From NCBI GenBank assembly GCA_965656875.1, contig CBFHMJ010000016.1:1-64000 (forward strand): a DNA stretch of 64,000 bases, read 5' to 3'. Position numbers and translations under genes: made by a program. Of the stretch, positions 52,087-60,947 are shown piece by piece. This stretch comes from CBFHMJ01 sp965656875. Lineage in GTDB: Bacteria > Pseudomonadota > Gammaproteobacteria > Enterobacterales > Alteromonadaceae. Positions within the stretch are counted from its first letter, which is position 1, and each line of letters starts with the position of its first letter. Below the pieces are notes generated by a model that was not told where the DNA came from, ran no database searches, and saw only the letters and a program-made list of their open reading frames with translations.

Positions 52087-52854
52087 ATGCATAACACACT
52101 CAACTGCACTTTTGCCGCGCTGCTCATTGCAAGCCCGCTTGCATCAGCCGATGACTGGACTTATGGAATTGGTACTGGGATTGGCGCATTGTCCATTTCT
52201 GGTGACGCCGGATTTCACACACAAGCTGAAGGTCCAATAGAATTCGACGCCAGCCTTGATCCCAGTGAAGTATTTGATTACGTCTCTTCTTCTCTTTCTT
52301 TTGCCGGTTTTATTACAAACCAGGTTTATACCTTCAATTACTCTTACATGCGTCTTGAACTGGAAGACGATGTTGGTTTAACCCTTCCGGATGGTGATGC
52401 AGGTGTAGCAACCGTCAAACAAATCACCACACGTTTTGATTTAAGTGGTGAATACAAGTTTTACAATCGGGGCCGAAATGCATTCTCGGTGTTCGGTGGG
52501 CTGTATAACTACGAAAAGGAATATGAAGCCAAACTGGTTGTTAGTAATCAGGCCGTGTTTGATGGCTCGGTTGATAGTGACTGGACGGATTTCTATGTTG
52601 GATTAAAACAGTCCTATGCGTTTAGCAAGAGCTTCCACTGGCACAACAAATTCCGTGTTGGCGCTGGTGATAGCGATAGTTTCTGGGGGGTAAATTCAAC
52701 GGTTGTAGAAATGTTCAGCGAAAACTGGGCAGGTACTTTTACTCTCGACTATGTCAATTACGATTATGAAAATGGCAATCGTGGTGATGAAGACTGGTTC
52801 TTTTACGATGCGTCAGAAGCTTCAGCCGGAATAGGTTTGATGTACGTATTTTGA
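52087..52854 (+). CDS. Outer-membrane beta-barrel protein
   Basis: 255 aa from ATG 52087 (MHNTLNCTFAALLIASPLASADD), preceded by GGGGAATG. A signal peptide of about 21 residues ends in ASA-DD. The mature part alternates polar and aromatic residues in strands (FAGFITNQVYTFNYSYMRLEL, TTRFDLSGEYKFYNRG, FSVFGGLYNYEKEYEAKL, WAGTFTLDYVNYDYENG) and ends GIGLMYVF with a C-terminal Phe, as Bam-inserted barrels do. Probably an 8- to 10-stranded barrel; ligand unknown. A terminator follows, so the downstream protease gene may have its own promoter as well. Confidence 0.8.
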   Translation: MHNTLNCTFAALLIASPLASADDWTYGIGTGIGALSISGDAGFHTQAEGPIEFDASLDPSEVFDYVSSSLSFAGFITNQVYTFNYSYMRLELEDDVGLTLPDGDAGVATVKQITTRFDLSGEYKFYNRGRNAFSVFGGLYNYEKEYEAKLVVSNQAVFDGSVDSDWTDFYVGLKQSYAFSKSFHWHNKFRVGAGDSDSFWGVNSTVVEMFSENWAGTFTLDYVNYDYENGNRGDEDWFFYDASEASAGIGLMYVF

Positions 52855-52863
52855 CGGAGGTCG

Positions 52864-52898
52864 TGTTGATCGAACCAACTTCTGATCAACATTTTTTT
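52864..52898 (+). terminator. Rho-independent terminator
   Basis: TGTTGATC (52864-52871) pairs with GATCAACA (52884-52891), followed by seven Ts. It lies 10 bp after the barrel gene stop and in front of the protease gene. Confidence 0.88.
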
Positions 52899-52938
52899 GA
52901 TGCCGCTGAACGGCGGCTTTCAGACAAGAGATAGTTGT

Positions 52939-54033
52939 ATGCCTGACGATAATAATACCAAGCGCTATAACTCACTTTTCTACGTAATCTGCTCGCAAGG
53001 TATGGCTTTATTGCTGTTGCTAATGGGTAGCATTATTTCATCAGCAGCAACGGCTTCAAGCCTGGCTGATAACTACGCAACGACAGTGGAATCGGTTGTC
53101 GTGATTAAAGTCCAATCCTCTGAAACCATCACAACTAAAAATAATGTGTTGCAGCATACTTCTAAACAGAATTTAGGAAGTGGCGTTATTTTTTCTGAAG
53201 ATGGCAAAATCTTAACCGCTACCCACGTCGTGAAAATGGCTGATCAGCTTAAAGTCACATTACATAACGGGCGTTCATATCCTGCCGAAGTCGTCGCCAC
53301 AATTGACTATGCCGATTTAGCGCTTATCAAAATCACATCTCCCCCGAAAGGATTAAAAGTCGCTAAGCTTGGACAATCGTCTAACGCGCGAGTCGGAGAG
53401 CAAGTGTATGTGATTGGCTCGCCTTATGGCATTGAATTCACGTTAACGCAGGGAATTTTGAGCAGTATCAGAACCCAGGCTATGGAATTAGCGAATGTTG
53501 ATGTCACGATGTTACAAACCGATGCGGCTATCAATAAAGGAAATTCCGGCGGCCCTGTTTTTAATGAGAACGGTGAAGTCATTGGCATCGTTAGCAGCAT
53601 CATGTCTAAATCCGGCGGCAATGAAGGACTAGGATTTGCGGTCAGTGTGGATTCGGCAAAACAGCTTATTCTTGAACAACCCGCCTTCTGGGCGGGTGTA
53701 TCTTACGTTCCCGTCAGACAGCGCTTAGCACGAGCGCTCAATTTACGACATAACTATGGCTTGCTGATTCAAAATGTCGCCAAAAACTCCCTCGGATATA
53801 AATTGGGATTACAGGGCGGCACCTTGCCAGTGACCATGCTTAATCACCAGTTCCTGCTTGGCGGTGATGTCATTATCAAGATTAACGATGTTGCTATCGA
53901 AGTTTCTAACTATGGTATTCGCCGACTGTTTGAAGAGCTGGCGGAAGCGCGTGAAGATAAAAAACTCACCTTACAAATTATGCGTGCAGGCAAGCTGATC
54001 ACGCTAACCAGCGACGTATCCACCTGGCAATAA
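52939..54033 (+). CDS. Trypsin-like (HtrA/DegP S1C type) serine protease
   Basis: 364 aa from ATG 52939 (MPDDNNTKRYNS), with AAGAG upstream; an ATG at 52897 lies in the terminator and is unlikely. An N-terminal hydrophobic segment (about 19-40) exports or anchors it to the periplasm. The catalytic triad is His96 (TATHVV), Asp126 (DYADLAL) and Ser203 (GNSGGPV). One degenerate PDZ-like domain follows (about 235-350; GVSYVPVRQRLARAL, LGGDVIIKINDVAIE). This is a DegS/DegQ-like size. It likely degrades misfolded envelope proteins and starts a run of four tightly spaced envelope genes. Confidence 0.9.
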   Translation: MPDDNNTKRYNSLFYVICSQGMALLLLLMGSIISSAATASSLADNYATTVESVVVIKVQSSETITTKNNVLQHTSKQNLGSGVIFSEDGKILTATHVVKMADQLKVTLHNGRSYPAEVVATIDYADLALIKITSPPKGLKVAKLGQSSNARVGEQVYVIGSPYGIEFTLTQGILSSIRTQAMELANVDVTMLQTDAAINKGNSGGPVFNENGEVIGIVSSIMSKSGGNEGLGFAVSVDSAKQLILEQPAFWAGVSYVPVRQRLARALNLRHNYGLLIQNVAKNSLGYKLGLQGGTLPVTMLNHQFLLGGDVIIKINDVAIEVSNYGIRRLFEELAEAREDKKLTLQIMRAGKLITLTSDVSTWQ

Positions 54034-54046
54034 ACAAGGAAAACCT

Positions 54047-54592
54047 ATGATGAGCATTTACCGTTTATTCAGTCTTCTGACATTACTTTGGTTAACCGGG
54101 TGCGCGAAAACTCCCGAAGTAACCGTGGATTATGATACCAACTACACCTTTAAACAGCCTCACTCTTTCACCATCCTTCCTTTAGATGATAAACCACTTG
54201 GTGCGCCATCACTGGTGTTTCAACGGCTTGAGAAAGCGATTACTGAAGAAATGATCAAGGGAGGAAATGTCTATGTAAGAGATAGAGAGAAAGCCGATAT
54301 TCTGGTGTTTTACGCCGTTGTTGTGGAAAAGAAACTGGATATAGATACCTACTACGATGGCGCTGGCTTTCAACCATTTTGGGCAAGTTCAGTTCATACA
54401 ACTACCCGGGTTCGGGAATATTCAGAAGGCATGCTGGTTCTCGATATGATTGATCGAAAAACAAATAAAGTTGTCTGGAATGGCGTGATGGTTACTAACA
54501 TTAAAAGCAAGCTTTCGCCGGAAGAAAGAGAAAGGAATATCACCAAAGTTGTTCAACTGATTCTTAAGCAGTACCCACCTGCATCGAAATAA
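54047..54592 (+). CDS. DUF4136-domain lipoprotein
   Basis: 181 aa with a lipoprotein signal (LLTLLWLTGCAKTP; lipid-modified Cys at residue 19) and a DUF4136 domain: VTVDYDTNYTFKQPHSFTILP, RLEKAITEEMIKGG, ADILVFYAVVVEKKLDI and GMLVLDMIDRKTNKVVWNGVM. Asp at +2 is absent (Ala follows Cys), so outer-membrane sorting is expected. It starts 13 bp after the protease stop and precedes the DUF3302 gene by 14 bp, indicating one operon. Function unknown. Confidence 0.88.
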   Translation: MMSIYRLFSLLTLLWLTGCAKTPEVTVDYDTNYTFKQPHSFTILPLDDKPLGAPSLVFQRLEKAITEEMIKGGNVYVRDREKADILVFYAVVVEKKLDIDTYYDGAGFQPFWASSVHTTTRVREYSEGMLVLDMIDRKTNKVVWNGVMVTNIKSKLSPEERERNITKVVQLILKQYPPASK

Positions 54593-54606
54593 TTCTGGAG
54601 CCGACT

Positions 54607-54969
54607 ATGCTGGAATATTTTGCTTTATTTCTTGTTTTCTTTGTCATTATCGTGCTGTTTTACGGCGTGATTGTGATACACGATATTCCTTATGAAATCG
54701 CTGAAAAACGAGGTCATCCACATCAGGATGCTATTCATGTAGCTGGGTGGGTGTCATTGTTTACGTTACACGTTATCTGGCCATTTCTGTGGATTTGGGC
54801 AACCTTATATCGACAGGACAGAGGCTGGGGATTTACGCATAACAGTCAGAACGACACTGGCAATCAGGACAACGTGGCGCTCCGTGAAGAAGTTGCAGAG
54901 CTAAAACAACAAGTTCGGATTTTGCAGGAGTCTATGTCCGATCACAAGTTGCTAAATGAGGAGAACTAA
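54607..54969 (+). CDS. DUF3302 inner-membrane protein (YibI-like)
   Basis: 120 aa; first helix about residues 4-25 and second about 45-66, with the family block VIVIHDIPYEIAEKRGHPHQDAIHVAGWVSLFTLHVIWPFLWIWATLY. A C-terminal cytoplasmic coiled coil follows (NVALREEVAELKQQVRILQESM). In E. coli the homologous yibI lies directly upstream of the HlyD-like yibH, exactly as here (2-bp gap). The ribosome site TGGAGCC is good. Confidence 0.9.
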   Translation: MLEYFALFLVFFVIIVLFYGVIVIHDIPYEIAEKRGHPHQDAIHVAGWVSLFTLHVIWPFLWIWATLYRQDRGWGFTHNSQNDTGNQDNVALREEVAELKQQVRILQESMSDHKLLNEEN

Positions 54970-54971
54970 CG

Positions 54972-56120
54972 ATGGATTTGTTAATCATCCTGACCTACAC
55001 CGCGTTATGCATCGCTGTGTTTAAAATCTTTGCGATTCCCCTTAATAAGTGGACCGTTCCAACGGCTGTTCTTGGTGGTGTAGCGATGCTCACTGGCTTG
55101 ATGTTGTTAATGAACTATAACCATCCTTATGCCAAATATGGTAAGGACGTATTCGTTACCATCCCAATTGTGCCCCAAATCTCCGGGACGGTGAAAACCG
55201 TGTATGCGCGGACAAATCAGCCGGTTAAACGAGGAGATGTGCTGTTTACCCTGGAAAATGATACACAACAATTAGCGTTAGAAAAGGCTGAGGCAGCGTT
55301 GCAGGAAGCTAAAATAAGTGTTGCGCAAAATGATCAGTCGTTAGCCACAGCGATGAACAAAGCGGCACAAGCTAAAGCCGAATATGAAAGAACAAAGCTG
55401 ACCTTTGAGCGTTATCGTGAAGGGATGGCGAAAGGAGGCGAATTTTCACCTTTTACGCAGCAAGAGTTAGATAATCGTGAACAACGATATGAAGCGGCAC
55501 GAGCTGGTTACGCTGCCGCCACAGCAGAAGAACAACGGGTGCTGTTGAGAACGCAATCCCAGATAAACGGTGAAGATACACTGGTTGCTCAGTTAATCGC
55601 AGCCAGAGATAAAGCTCAGGTGGACTTAGACAGAACCTTTATCAGAGCTCCTATGGATGGAACACCGACTCAGCTATCTATCCGGCCTGGAATCAGAGCT
55701 GCGTCTTTGCCACTGCGTCCTGTCATGTCATTTATTCCAAAAGAAAAACGGCGGTTTATTGCATTATTCTGGCAAAACTCCTTACAGCGGTTGGAAAAAG
55801 GGCTGGATGCAGAAGTGATTCTGGATGCTGTACCAGGGCATGTATTTTCTGGCAAAGTGGTGGATGTGTTACCGGCAATGAGTGAAGGTGAAATGCAGTC
55901 TGTTGGGAGTTTATTGTCAGCTAATAATCTGATGCGTCACGGTTTTGCCATTGGTGTTATTGAACTGGATGAGGATTTAAACAGCTATAATTTACCCCTG
56001 GGGGTTCAAGGTCAGGCCGTAGCAATCAATAAAGAAAATGACTATCTACATGTGTCTATGATCAGGCGAATTTTATTACGCATGATGTCGTGGCTTAAAT
56101 ATGTATACCCTATTAAATAA
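54972..56120 (+). CDS. HlyD-family membrane-fusion protein (YibH-like)
   Basis: 382 aa. Two N-terminal membrane segments (about 4-20 and 30-48) lead to the adaptor: VTIPIVPQISGTVKTVYARTNQPVKRGDVLFTLEN (lipoyl half, about 59-93), a long helical hairpin (about 100-210; ALEKAEAALQEAKISVAQN, QQELDNREQRYEAARAGYAAA), then LDRTFIRAPMDGTPTQLSIRPGI. It would bridge an inner-membrane partner to an outer-membrane channel. No ABC or MFS partner is nearby; the DUF3302 protein is the only adjacent membrane partner, and the barrel protein upstream might matter. Start 2 bp after the DUF3302 stop. Confidence 0.9.
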   Translation: MDLLIILTYTALCIAVFKIFAIPLNKWTVPTAVLGGVAMLTGLMLLMNYNHPYAKYGKDVFVTIPIVPQISGTVKTVYARTNQPVKRGDVLFTLENDTQQLALEKAEAALQEAKISVAQNDQSLATAMNKAAQAKAEYERTKLTFERYREGMAKGGEFSPFTQQELDNREQRYEAARAGYAAATAEEQRVLLRTQSQINGEDTLVAQLIAARDKAQVDLDRTFIRAPMDGTPTQLSIRPGIRAASLPLRPVMSFIPKEKRRFIALFWQNSLQRLEKGLDAEVILDAVPGHVFSGKVVDVLPAMSEGEMQSVGSLLSANNLMRHGFAIGVIELDEDLNSYNLPLGVQGQAVAINKENDYLHVSMIRRILLRMMSWLKYVYPIK

Positions 56121-56157
56121 TGAGTTTATAGATTTCCGAATAAGAGAGTGATACCAG

Positions 56158-56808
56158 ATGAAGAATATAGTGATTGCTGCGTCTATGTTGATTGCGTTGT
56201 CCGGTTGTGCGCAACAACCGCATACACCCAATTTCAGTTTTGATGGACTGGTGTATCAGGAGATTGAAGGGTTTGATGAAGTGCATGTCGCGCCAGGATT
56301 CGATATTAGTCAATACAAATCAATTATGGTGGAACAAGGCGATGTTTCTTTTAAACCCCGTTGGGCCAGAGAATATAACAGTGGCAAAGCGATTTCTCAG
56401 CGGATCAGAGATGACGATATGATTCGAATAAAAAAAGATTTAGCGAAGCTAATGTATGACCAGTTCCATGATGCTGTTGGTAAAAAGTCTCGCTTTACAC
56501 TCACAGAAACGCCAGGCGCTGAAACCTTGTTACTCAAACCCGGCATTATTAATCTGGATATGACTGCACCGGACATCGAGCGTAATCCGGCGACTCGCAC
56601 CTACGTTAAGAGCGCTGGTGAATTAACACTCTATCTGGAAGTGTTTGATAGTGTATCGGGAAATATTGTTGCTCGAATTATCGACCGTAAGCGTGATCAT
56701 GAAGATGTGTGGTTTGACTGGGCAAATCGTGTGACAAATGCCGCCGATGCCCGACGAGCAGCACGTCAATGGACAAACAGCCTGGCGAATTTATTTGATA
56801 AGCTTTAA
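56158..56808 (+). CDS. DUF3313-type lipoprotein
   Basis: 216 aa with lipobox LIALSGCAQQP (Cys at residue 18) and the DUF3313 pattern: FDISQYKSIMVEQGDVSFKP, SQRIRDDDMIRIKKDLAKLMYDQF, PGIINLDMTAPDIERNPATRTY, LTLYLEVFDSVSGNIVARIIDRKRDHED and the C-terminal ARRAARQWTNSLANLFDKL. It starts 37 bp after the HlyD gene, so it is probably the last gene of the same operon, ended by the terminator at 56847. Confidence 0.88.
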   Translation: MKNIVIAASMLIALSGCAQQPHTPNFSFDGLVYQEIEGFDEVHVAPGFDISQYKSIMVEQGDVSFKPRWAREYNSGKAISQRIRDDDMIRIKKDLAKLMYDQFHDAVGKKSRFTLTETPGAETLLLKPGIINLDMTAPDIERNPATRTYVKSAGELTLYLEVFDSVSGNIVARIIDRKRDHEDVWFDWANRVTNAADARRAARQWTNSLANLFDKL

Positions 56809-56846
56809 TGGTATTTGATGGTAGTGGCAGTTAAAGATGGTATTGC

Positions 56847-56876
56847 AAAGCCCGGACGTTTAAATCCGGGCTTTTT
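56847..56876 (+). terminator. Rho-independent terminator
   Basis: AAAGCCCGGA (56847-56856) pairs with TCCGGGCTTT (56865-56874) and runs into TTTTTT. It closes the envelope operon. Confidence 0.93.
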
Positions 56877-57031
56877 TGTTCTTATATAAATAGCTTTGGT
56901 CTCGCGTTGATTTGGTTCCGCGTTACCGGGGTCCGTTGATCTCATTAAAGAGAAAGGATTCTTTTTACTCTGGTTCTATTCCAATAATAAGTAACGCGAT
57001 ACCCGAATGAACCTATGATGAGATTAAAATC

Positions 57032-57478
57032 TCAGGTCGTTAACTGATACGTTAACCACTGAGTTTTATTGGCTAATCGGTCATAAGCCCCCCGCCCTCG
57101 ATAATTATTTTCAGCCGTAATCCAGCGAACGAATGGCCAATCCTGCTCTACTGCGGAACGTTTCAGTGTATCGAACATGGCATCCAGCAGACCACTGCCC
57201 CGGCAATCCGGATTAATAAACAAATCATCGAGAAAACCAACGTCTTTACCACGAAGCGGTGACTTCATCGCTCTGAAATGCATAAATCCGACAGCGTTAC
57301 CTTGCTGGTCTTTAGCCAGTAATGCATAAAAAGCTTCGTTATTATCGTGAATCCATTGCCAGACCGTATCAAGAATTTCGTCATTCATGGGTACGTTATA
57401 AAACTCAGCATAGCTGTGATAAAGCCTTTGCCATGCGGCTTTATCATTTTCTACAGGGGGAGAGATTGTCCAGGTCAT
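57032..57478 (-). CDS. GNAT-family N-acetyltransferase
   Basis: 148 aa with the GNAT acetyl-CoA site NPDCRGSGLLDAMFDTL (Q/R-x-x-G-x-G/A loop, about residues 92-108), preceded by VGFMHFRAMKSPLRGKDVGFLDDLFI and followed by FVRWITAENNYRGRGAYDRLANKTQW. Its ATG overlaps the stop of the upstream GNAT gene by 4 bp (ATGA), so the two are translated together. Acceptor unknown (polyamine or peptide amine are typical). Confidence 0.88.
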   Translation of the reverse strand: MTWTISPPVENDKAAWQRLYHSYAEFYNVPMNDEILDTVWQWIHDNNEAFYALLAKDQQGNAVGFMHFRAMKSPLRGKDVGFLDDLFINPDCRGSGLLDAMFDTLKRSAVEQDWPFVRWITAENNYRGRGAYDRLANKTQWLTYQLTT

Positions 57479-58218
57479 TCGCTGTACTCCAAAGTCGTTG
57501 CTTGATCGGTCGTTTCGGGCGTTATAGTCGGCATAGTTAGCCGGGAACGTTGAATACCATTCTGGTCGAAATTTTCTGGTGTTAGCCAGGCGGTATAAGC
57601 GGTTTGTATGGCTGGCCAGTCTTTATCAATCATCGCAAACCAGGCGGTATCCCGATTGCGGCCTTTATAAATCATGGCCTGACGGAATATTCCTTCAAAC
57701 TGAAAACCATAACGTTTCGCGGCACGACGAGATTTATCGTTCAAGGCATCGCATTTCCATTCACAACGGCGATAACCTAAATCACTGAAAACATGCCGTA
57801 ATAATAGATACATGGCCTCTGTTGCAATAACACTTCGCTTAAGCGTTGGTGAATAGTGAACATGACCAATTTCCACACTCCCCATGGCCTCATTAATACG
57901 AAGCAACGAAAATAATCCAAGCGGTTGATGGTGTTTATCGGTGATAACAAAAAATAACGGATCGGTTTGTTCTGCCGCCTGAGTTAACCAGGTTAAGAAC
58001 GCTTTTAATGACGTAAAAGGCCCATACGATAAATAGGTCCAACCTTGTATGTTCTTGTCATCATTCAGCATTTTATACAGGTCTTCGCCATGTCTGGCGA
58101 CATTTAATGGCGCTAAGTCGCAATACTGGCCTGACAAGTTTACCGCCGCAGGACGTTGTCGAGTGGTCCAGTCTGATAATGCCCGGCCAATAGGTTGTTC
58201 AAATTGATTTAATGGCAT
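57475..58218 (-). CDS. GNAT-family N-acetyltransferase (RimJ/RimL type)
   Basis: 247 aa from ATG 58218 (MPLNQFEQPIGRAL); the frame is open 38 codons further upstream, but that stretch is AT-rich non-coding DNA overlapping the divergent regulator's start. Domain blocks: LAPLNVARHGEDLYKMLND, FFVITDKHHQPLGLFSLLRINEAMGSVEIGHVHYSP, ATEAMYLLLRHVFSDLGYRRCEWKCDALNDKSRRAAKRYGFQFEGIFR. It resembles the E. coli YjcK/RimJ-like group that modifies protein or small-molecule amines. It overlaps the downstream GNAT gene by 4 bp. Confidence 0.9.
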   Translation of the reverse strand: MPLNQFEQPIGRALSDWTTRQRPAAVNLSGQYCDLAPLNVARHGEDLYKMLNDDKNIQGWTYLSYGPFTSLKAFLTWLTQAAEQTDPLFFVITDKHHQPLGLFSLLRINEAMGSVEIGHVHYSPTLKRSVIATEAMYLLLRHVFSDLGYRRCEWKCDALNDKSRRAAKRYGFQFEGIFRQAMIYKGRNRDTAWFAMIDKDWPAIQTAYTAWLTPENFDQNGIQRSRLTMPTITPETTDQATTLEYSE

Positions 58219-58316
58219 GTGTTTACATCGGTGGCTTAAAAGGTTGTTTGCAATGGTAGTCGTTAACTGGTATTTAAAAAATATCCACTTTTTATAATTT
58301 ATTAGATACCAGTTTA
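58219..58316. promoter_or_regulatory. Divergent promoter region of GNAT pair and MocR regulator
   Basis: A 98-bp AT-rich gap between divergent starts. MocR-type regulators usually bind direct repeats in such gaps and control the divergent genes. I note the direct repeat ATACCAGTT (58307-58315) and its complement AACTGGTAT (58265-58273), an inverted pair spaced about 33 bp, as candidate operator halves. Confidence 0.55.
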
Positions 58317-59801
58317 ATGAAAGCAACAGCATTAGCGACCTTGTCCTTAAGTATTATCGAAGACTCCAGTGAAGCCCGATATCTACAACTTACGCGGCAG
58401 TTTAAGACGCTAATTTCGACCGGCAGGATCAATCCAGGTGACAAACTGCCATCGAGTCGCAAGCTTGCAGAATTGCTCAATGTCTCAAGAACCACGACAT
58501 TAACCGCTTATAATCAACTCATTGCCGAAGGTATTTTTGTCACGCTACGTGGTAGCGGTACATTTATTTCTGACCACTGCTCGGCGGTATTGTCGGCAGA
58601 TCCTGATCATGAATTACCTGGTAGCTCGATAGAGACCCGTTTAGCGACTGAAGAAGAAGCGAAAACTGAGATTAAATACTTTGACTCAGGTCCGGATGTT
58701 ACGCAATTTCCGGTAAAGGACTGGACCAGAAGTTTTACTAACGCCTGGCGAAATCCAGCGTACAGTTTATTTACGGATTACCCACCCGGCGGATTTCTTC
58801 CTTTGCGAATTGCGATTGCAAACATGTTGAAGGTGATGAGAAATGTCGATTGCCAACCAGAGCAAATCATCATTACAGCCGGTAGCCGGGACAATTTATC
58901 CATTATTGCTAAAGCACTGGCGTTAAAAAATAAAACAGCAACGATTGAAAACCCGTGTTTCAGCCAGTTACGCAATGGACTGTCAGAACAAGTCAGGACA
59001 ATAAACCATTGTTCACTGGACCATCGAGGCGCAATACCACCACAAGCATTCAGTAACCTGTGTTGGATCACACCTGCGAGACAATATCCAACCGGGATCA
59101 CTATGCCATTAGAACGACGTATCGCGTGGTTAAACTGGGCGAAGCAACATCAATCCTGGCTGGTGGAGGATGATTATGATGCTGAATTTAATTACGAGCA
59201 GACCCCACCCGCTACCCTTTTTAATTTAAGTCAGACAACGATGGCTGATCCTCGGGTCATTTTCTCCGGAAGCTTTTCTAAATTAATGTTCCGGACTCTG
59301 CGGGTCGGCTATCTGGTCGTCCCCGAAACACTAATTGCGCCCGTTCTACAGGCACAGCAAGCGATAGGAAATCTGGCTTCAATGCCGATCCAACCCGCAC
59401 TGGCAGAATTTTTGGTTAATCGTCGATTTTTTATTTATTTACGTCGAATGCGCAGAATTTATCAGCAACGAAGAGATTTCTTGTTGGCGCTAATCGCTCA
59501 GGAGCTGGATCACTGGTTGGACGTTGAAAAACCACCCGGTGGCATGCATGTGTTTGCTCGGCTAAAGATTGACGGTGTGAACCATGATGATCATTCGACG
59601 TTGCGTGCATTAGAACAACAGATACGCAAGAAATTACCAGACTACGGACTCACACTGGACACGCTATCAGAGCATTATGTATCAAATCATCAATACGGAT
59701 TACTGCTAGGTTTTAGCGGGAATTCAATTGAACGATTAAAGGAAGGCGTCATGTTACTGAAAAATCTATTACAGGATACAGTACCAGCTCAGTCATCATG
59801 A
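58317..59801 (+). CDS. MocR-family transcriptional regulator (GntR HTH plus aminotransferase fold)
   Basis: 494 aa. N-terminal GntR-type winged helix (about residues 20-90): RYLQLTRQFKTLISTGRINPGDKLPSSRKLAELLNVSRTTTLTAYNQL. The class I aminotransferase-like domain follows (about 120-490) with TAGSRDNLSIIAKAL, DDYDAEFNY and the PLP-binding Lys322 in SGSFSKLMF. Members sense PLP or PLP adducts and control divergent genes, here the two GNAT genes. The start shares the divergent gap; no strong Shine-Dalgarno is visible. Confidence 0.92.
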   Translation: MKATALATLSLSIIEDSSEARYLQLTRQFKTLISTGRINPGDKLPSSRKLAELLNVSRTTTLTAYNQLIAEGIFVTLRGSGTFISDHCSAVLSADPDHELPGSSIETRLATEEEAKTEIKYFDSGPDVTQFPVKDWTRSFTNAWRNPAYSLFTDYPPGGFLPLRIAIANMLKVMRNVDCQPEQIIITAGSRDNLSIIAKALALKNKTATIENPCFSQLRNGLSEQVRTINHCSLDHRGAIPPQAFSNLCWITPARQYPTGITMPLERRIAWLNWAKQHQSWLVEDDYDAEFNYEQTPPATLFNLSQTTMADPRVIFSGSFSKLMFRTLRVGYLVVPETLIAPVLQAQQAIGNLASMPIQPALAEFLVNRRFFIYLRRMRRIYQQRRDFLLALIAQELDHWLDVEKPPGGMHVFARLKIDGVNHDDHSTLRALEQQIRKKLPDYGLTLDTLSEHYVSNHQYGLLLGFSGNSIERLKEGVMLLKNLLQDTVPAQSS

Positions 59802-60150
59802 GTTTGCAGCTATAAATGCATGTTTGGATCATCATCAAGCTACTTATGCAAATACAAACCAAGCAAGTGATGCCGACTTAACGTGTAATCAGCAATAGCG
59901 TTCGAAAACGAAGAACATGTTTTCATCAAATCCCTTTTTTAAAAAACTTTGTATAAATACAGTTGTAGTGCTGTTCCTTCATATTCAAGAAAATGCGCAC
60001 TTTTACCTTATTCAAAAAAGGAACATCCTCAGCTTTTTTAAGCATTAGCAACTAGTTATCAATTTTGTTAAAAATACCCCCATTCAGAAAAGTACGTGAT
60101 TTGCGCATTATTAAATTGTTATACACAATCGCAATCAAGGAGGCCATAAG
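59802..60150. other. Intergenic region at left border of the AT-rich island
   Basis: About 350 bp with a clear fall in GC content after 59900. No ORF or hairpin with a T run. It holds the leader of the 239-aa gene, whose AAGGAGG ribosome site is at 60138-60144. Confidence 0.4.
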
Positions 60151-60870
60151 TTGCACTCAGATAATCCGGCAGCAAGATTGCTGGCAATACTAGAAGTAGG
60201 AAAAACGAAATCAAGTGAAATGATTTGCAAAGATGTTTGGCATAACTTACTTGATGTAGAGAAAAATAATCAAGCATTATTAATGTCTAGGCTTGGTAAA
60301 CTCATGGAGTTACCAGAGCAGATAATTAGCAGTATAAAACTGAATTATCCAAATCAGAGTTCATCGTATAGCCATTGGAGTAACAAAGTAAATATTGCAT
60401 TTATGCAGCAAAATCTAAATGGCCACTGGGGTGAATTTATTAATCTTATTGATAACCATACGATTGTTTATTTACAAATGTCAGCAGATTTATTAGATAT
60501 GAAATCTGCAACAAAAGTAATGGATAACTCTGATCTATCTACAATTAGGCTTAAAGTTGATGAGTTACTAACTGAAACTATTGAAGCTGATGTTGATTTG
60601 GAATTCAAAAAATACATAACAAATTATTTGCGAAAAATAATAATTGCAATTGACGAGTATCATATTTCAGGCGCCATTCCTATAGCAGAAACTATCGAAA
60701 GTGCTTTGGGGCACGCTTTCTTAGACGAAAACTATAGAAAGAATATTTCAAATAGTAATGTAGGCCGTAAGCTCATAGATGTTTTAACTTCTGTTGCATC
60801 AGTTGTTACTGTTGCCGTAGGGTTGCCACAATTACCGGAAGCGTATCGATTACTATTAGACAAAATATAA
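60151..60870 (+). CDS. Hypothetical protein of an acquired AT-rich island
   Basis: 239 aa from TTG 60151, chosen because a perfect AAGGAGG lies seven bases upstream. Mostly helical and soluble, with a C-terminal hydrophobic stretch (VLTSVASVVTVAVGLPQLPEAYRLLL, about 212-237) that could insert in a membrane. No family recognised. Composition is distinctly AT-rich compared with genes before 59800. It stands before a candidate attC-like site and the dual-OB/DUF488/DUF4326 module, so it may be a gene cassette or part of a defence-like island. Confidence 0.6.
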   Translation: MHSDNPAARLLAILEVGKTKSSEMICKDVWHNLLDVEKNNQALLMSRLGKLMELPEQIISSIKLNYPNQSSSYSHWSNKVNIAFMQQNLNGHWGEFINLIDNHTIVYLQMSADLLDMKSATKVMDNSDLSTIRLKVDELLTETIEADVDLEFKKYITNYLRKIIIAIDEYHISGAIPIAETIESALGHAFLDENYRKNISNSNVGRKLIDVLTSVASVVTVAVGLPQLPEAYRLLLDKI

Positions 60871-60919
60871 CATTAAGTTCCAAGTGATACCTACGGCGCA
60901 CCTGATTTAGGGGTTAAGC
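60865..60919 (+). other. Weak candidate attC-like site
   Basis: From TAAC at the stop codon (60868-60871) to GTTAAGC (60913-60919, fits GTTRRRY). The two arms are partly complementary (AAC..TAA..TC..AGTG against AACCCCTAAATCAGGTG read backwards). Pairing is poor, so this is weak on its own; the better site is at 62619. Confidence 0.3.
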
Positions 60920-60947
60920 GCCAATAATCACGTAGCTAGGATGTGGT

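Noticed and set aside
51909..52094. 61-aa ORF before the outer-membrane barrel gene
   Set aside because: No ribosome site, overlaps the barrel start, unlikely composition (many Ile and Cys).
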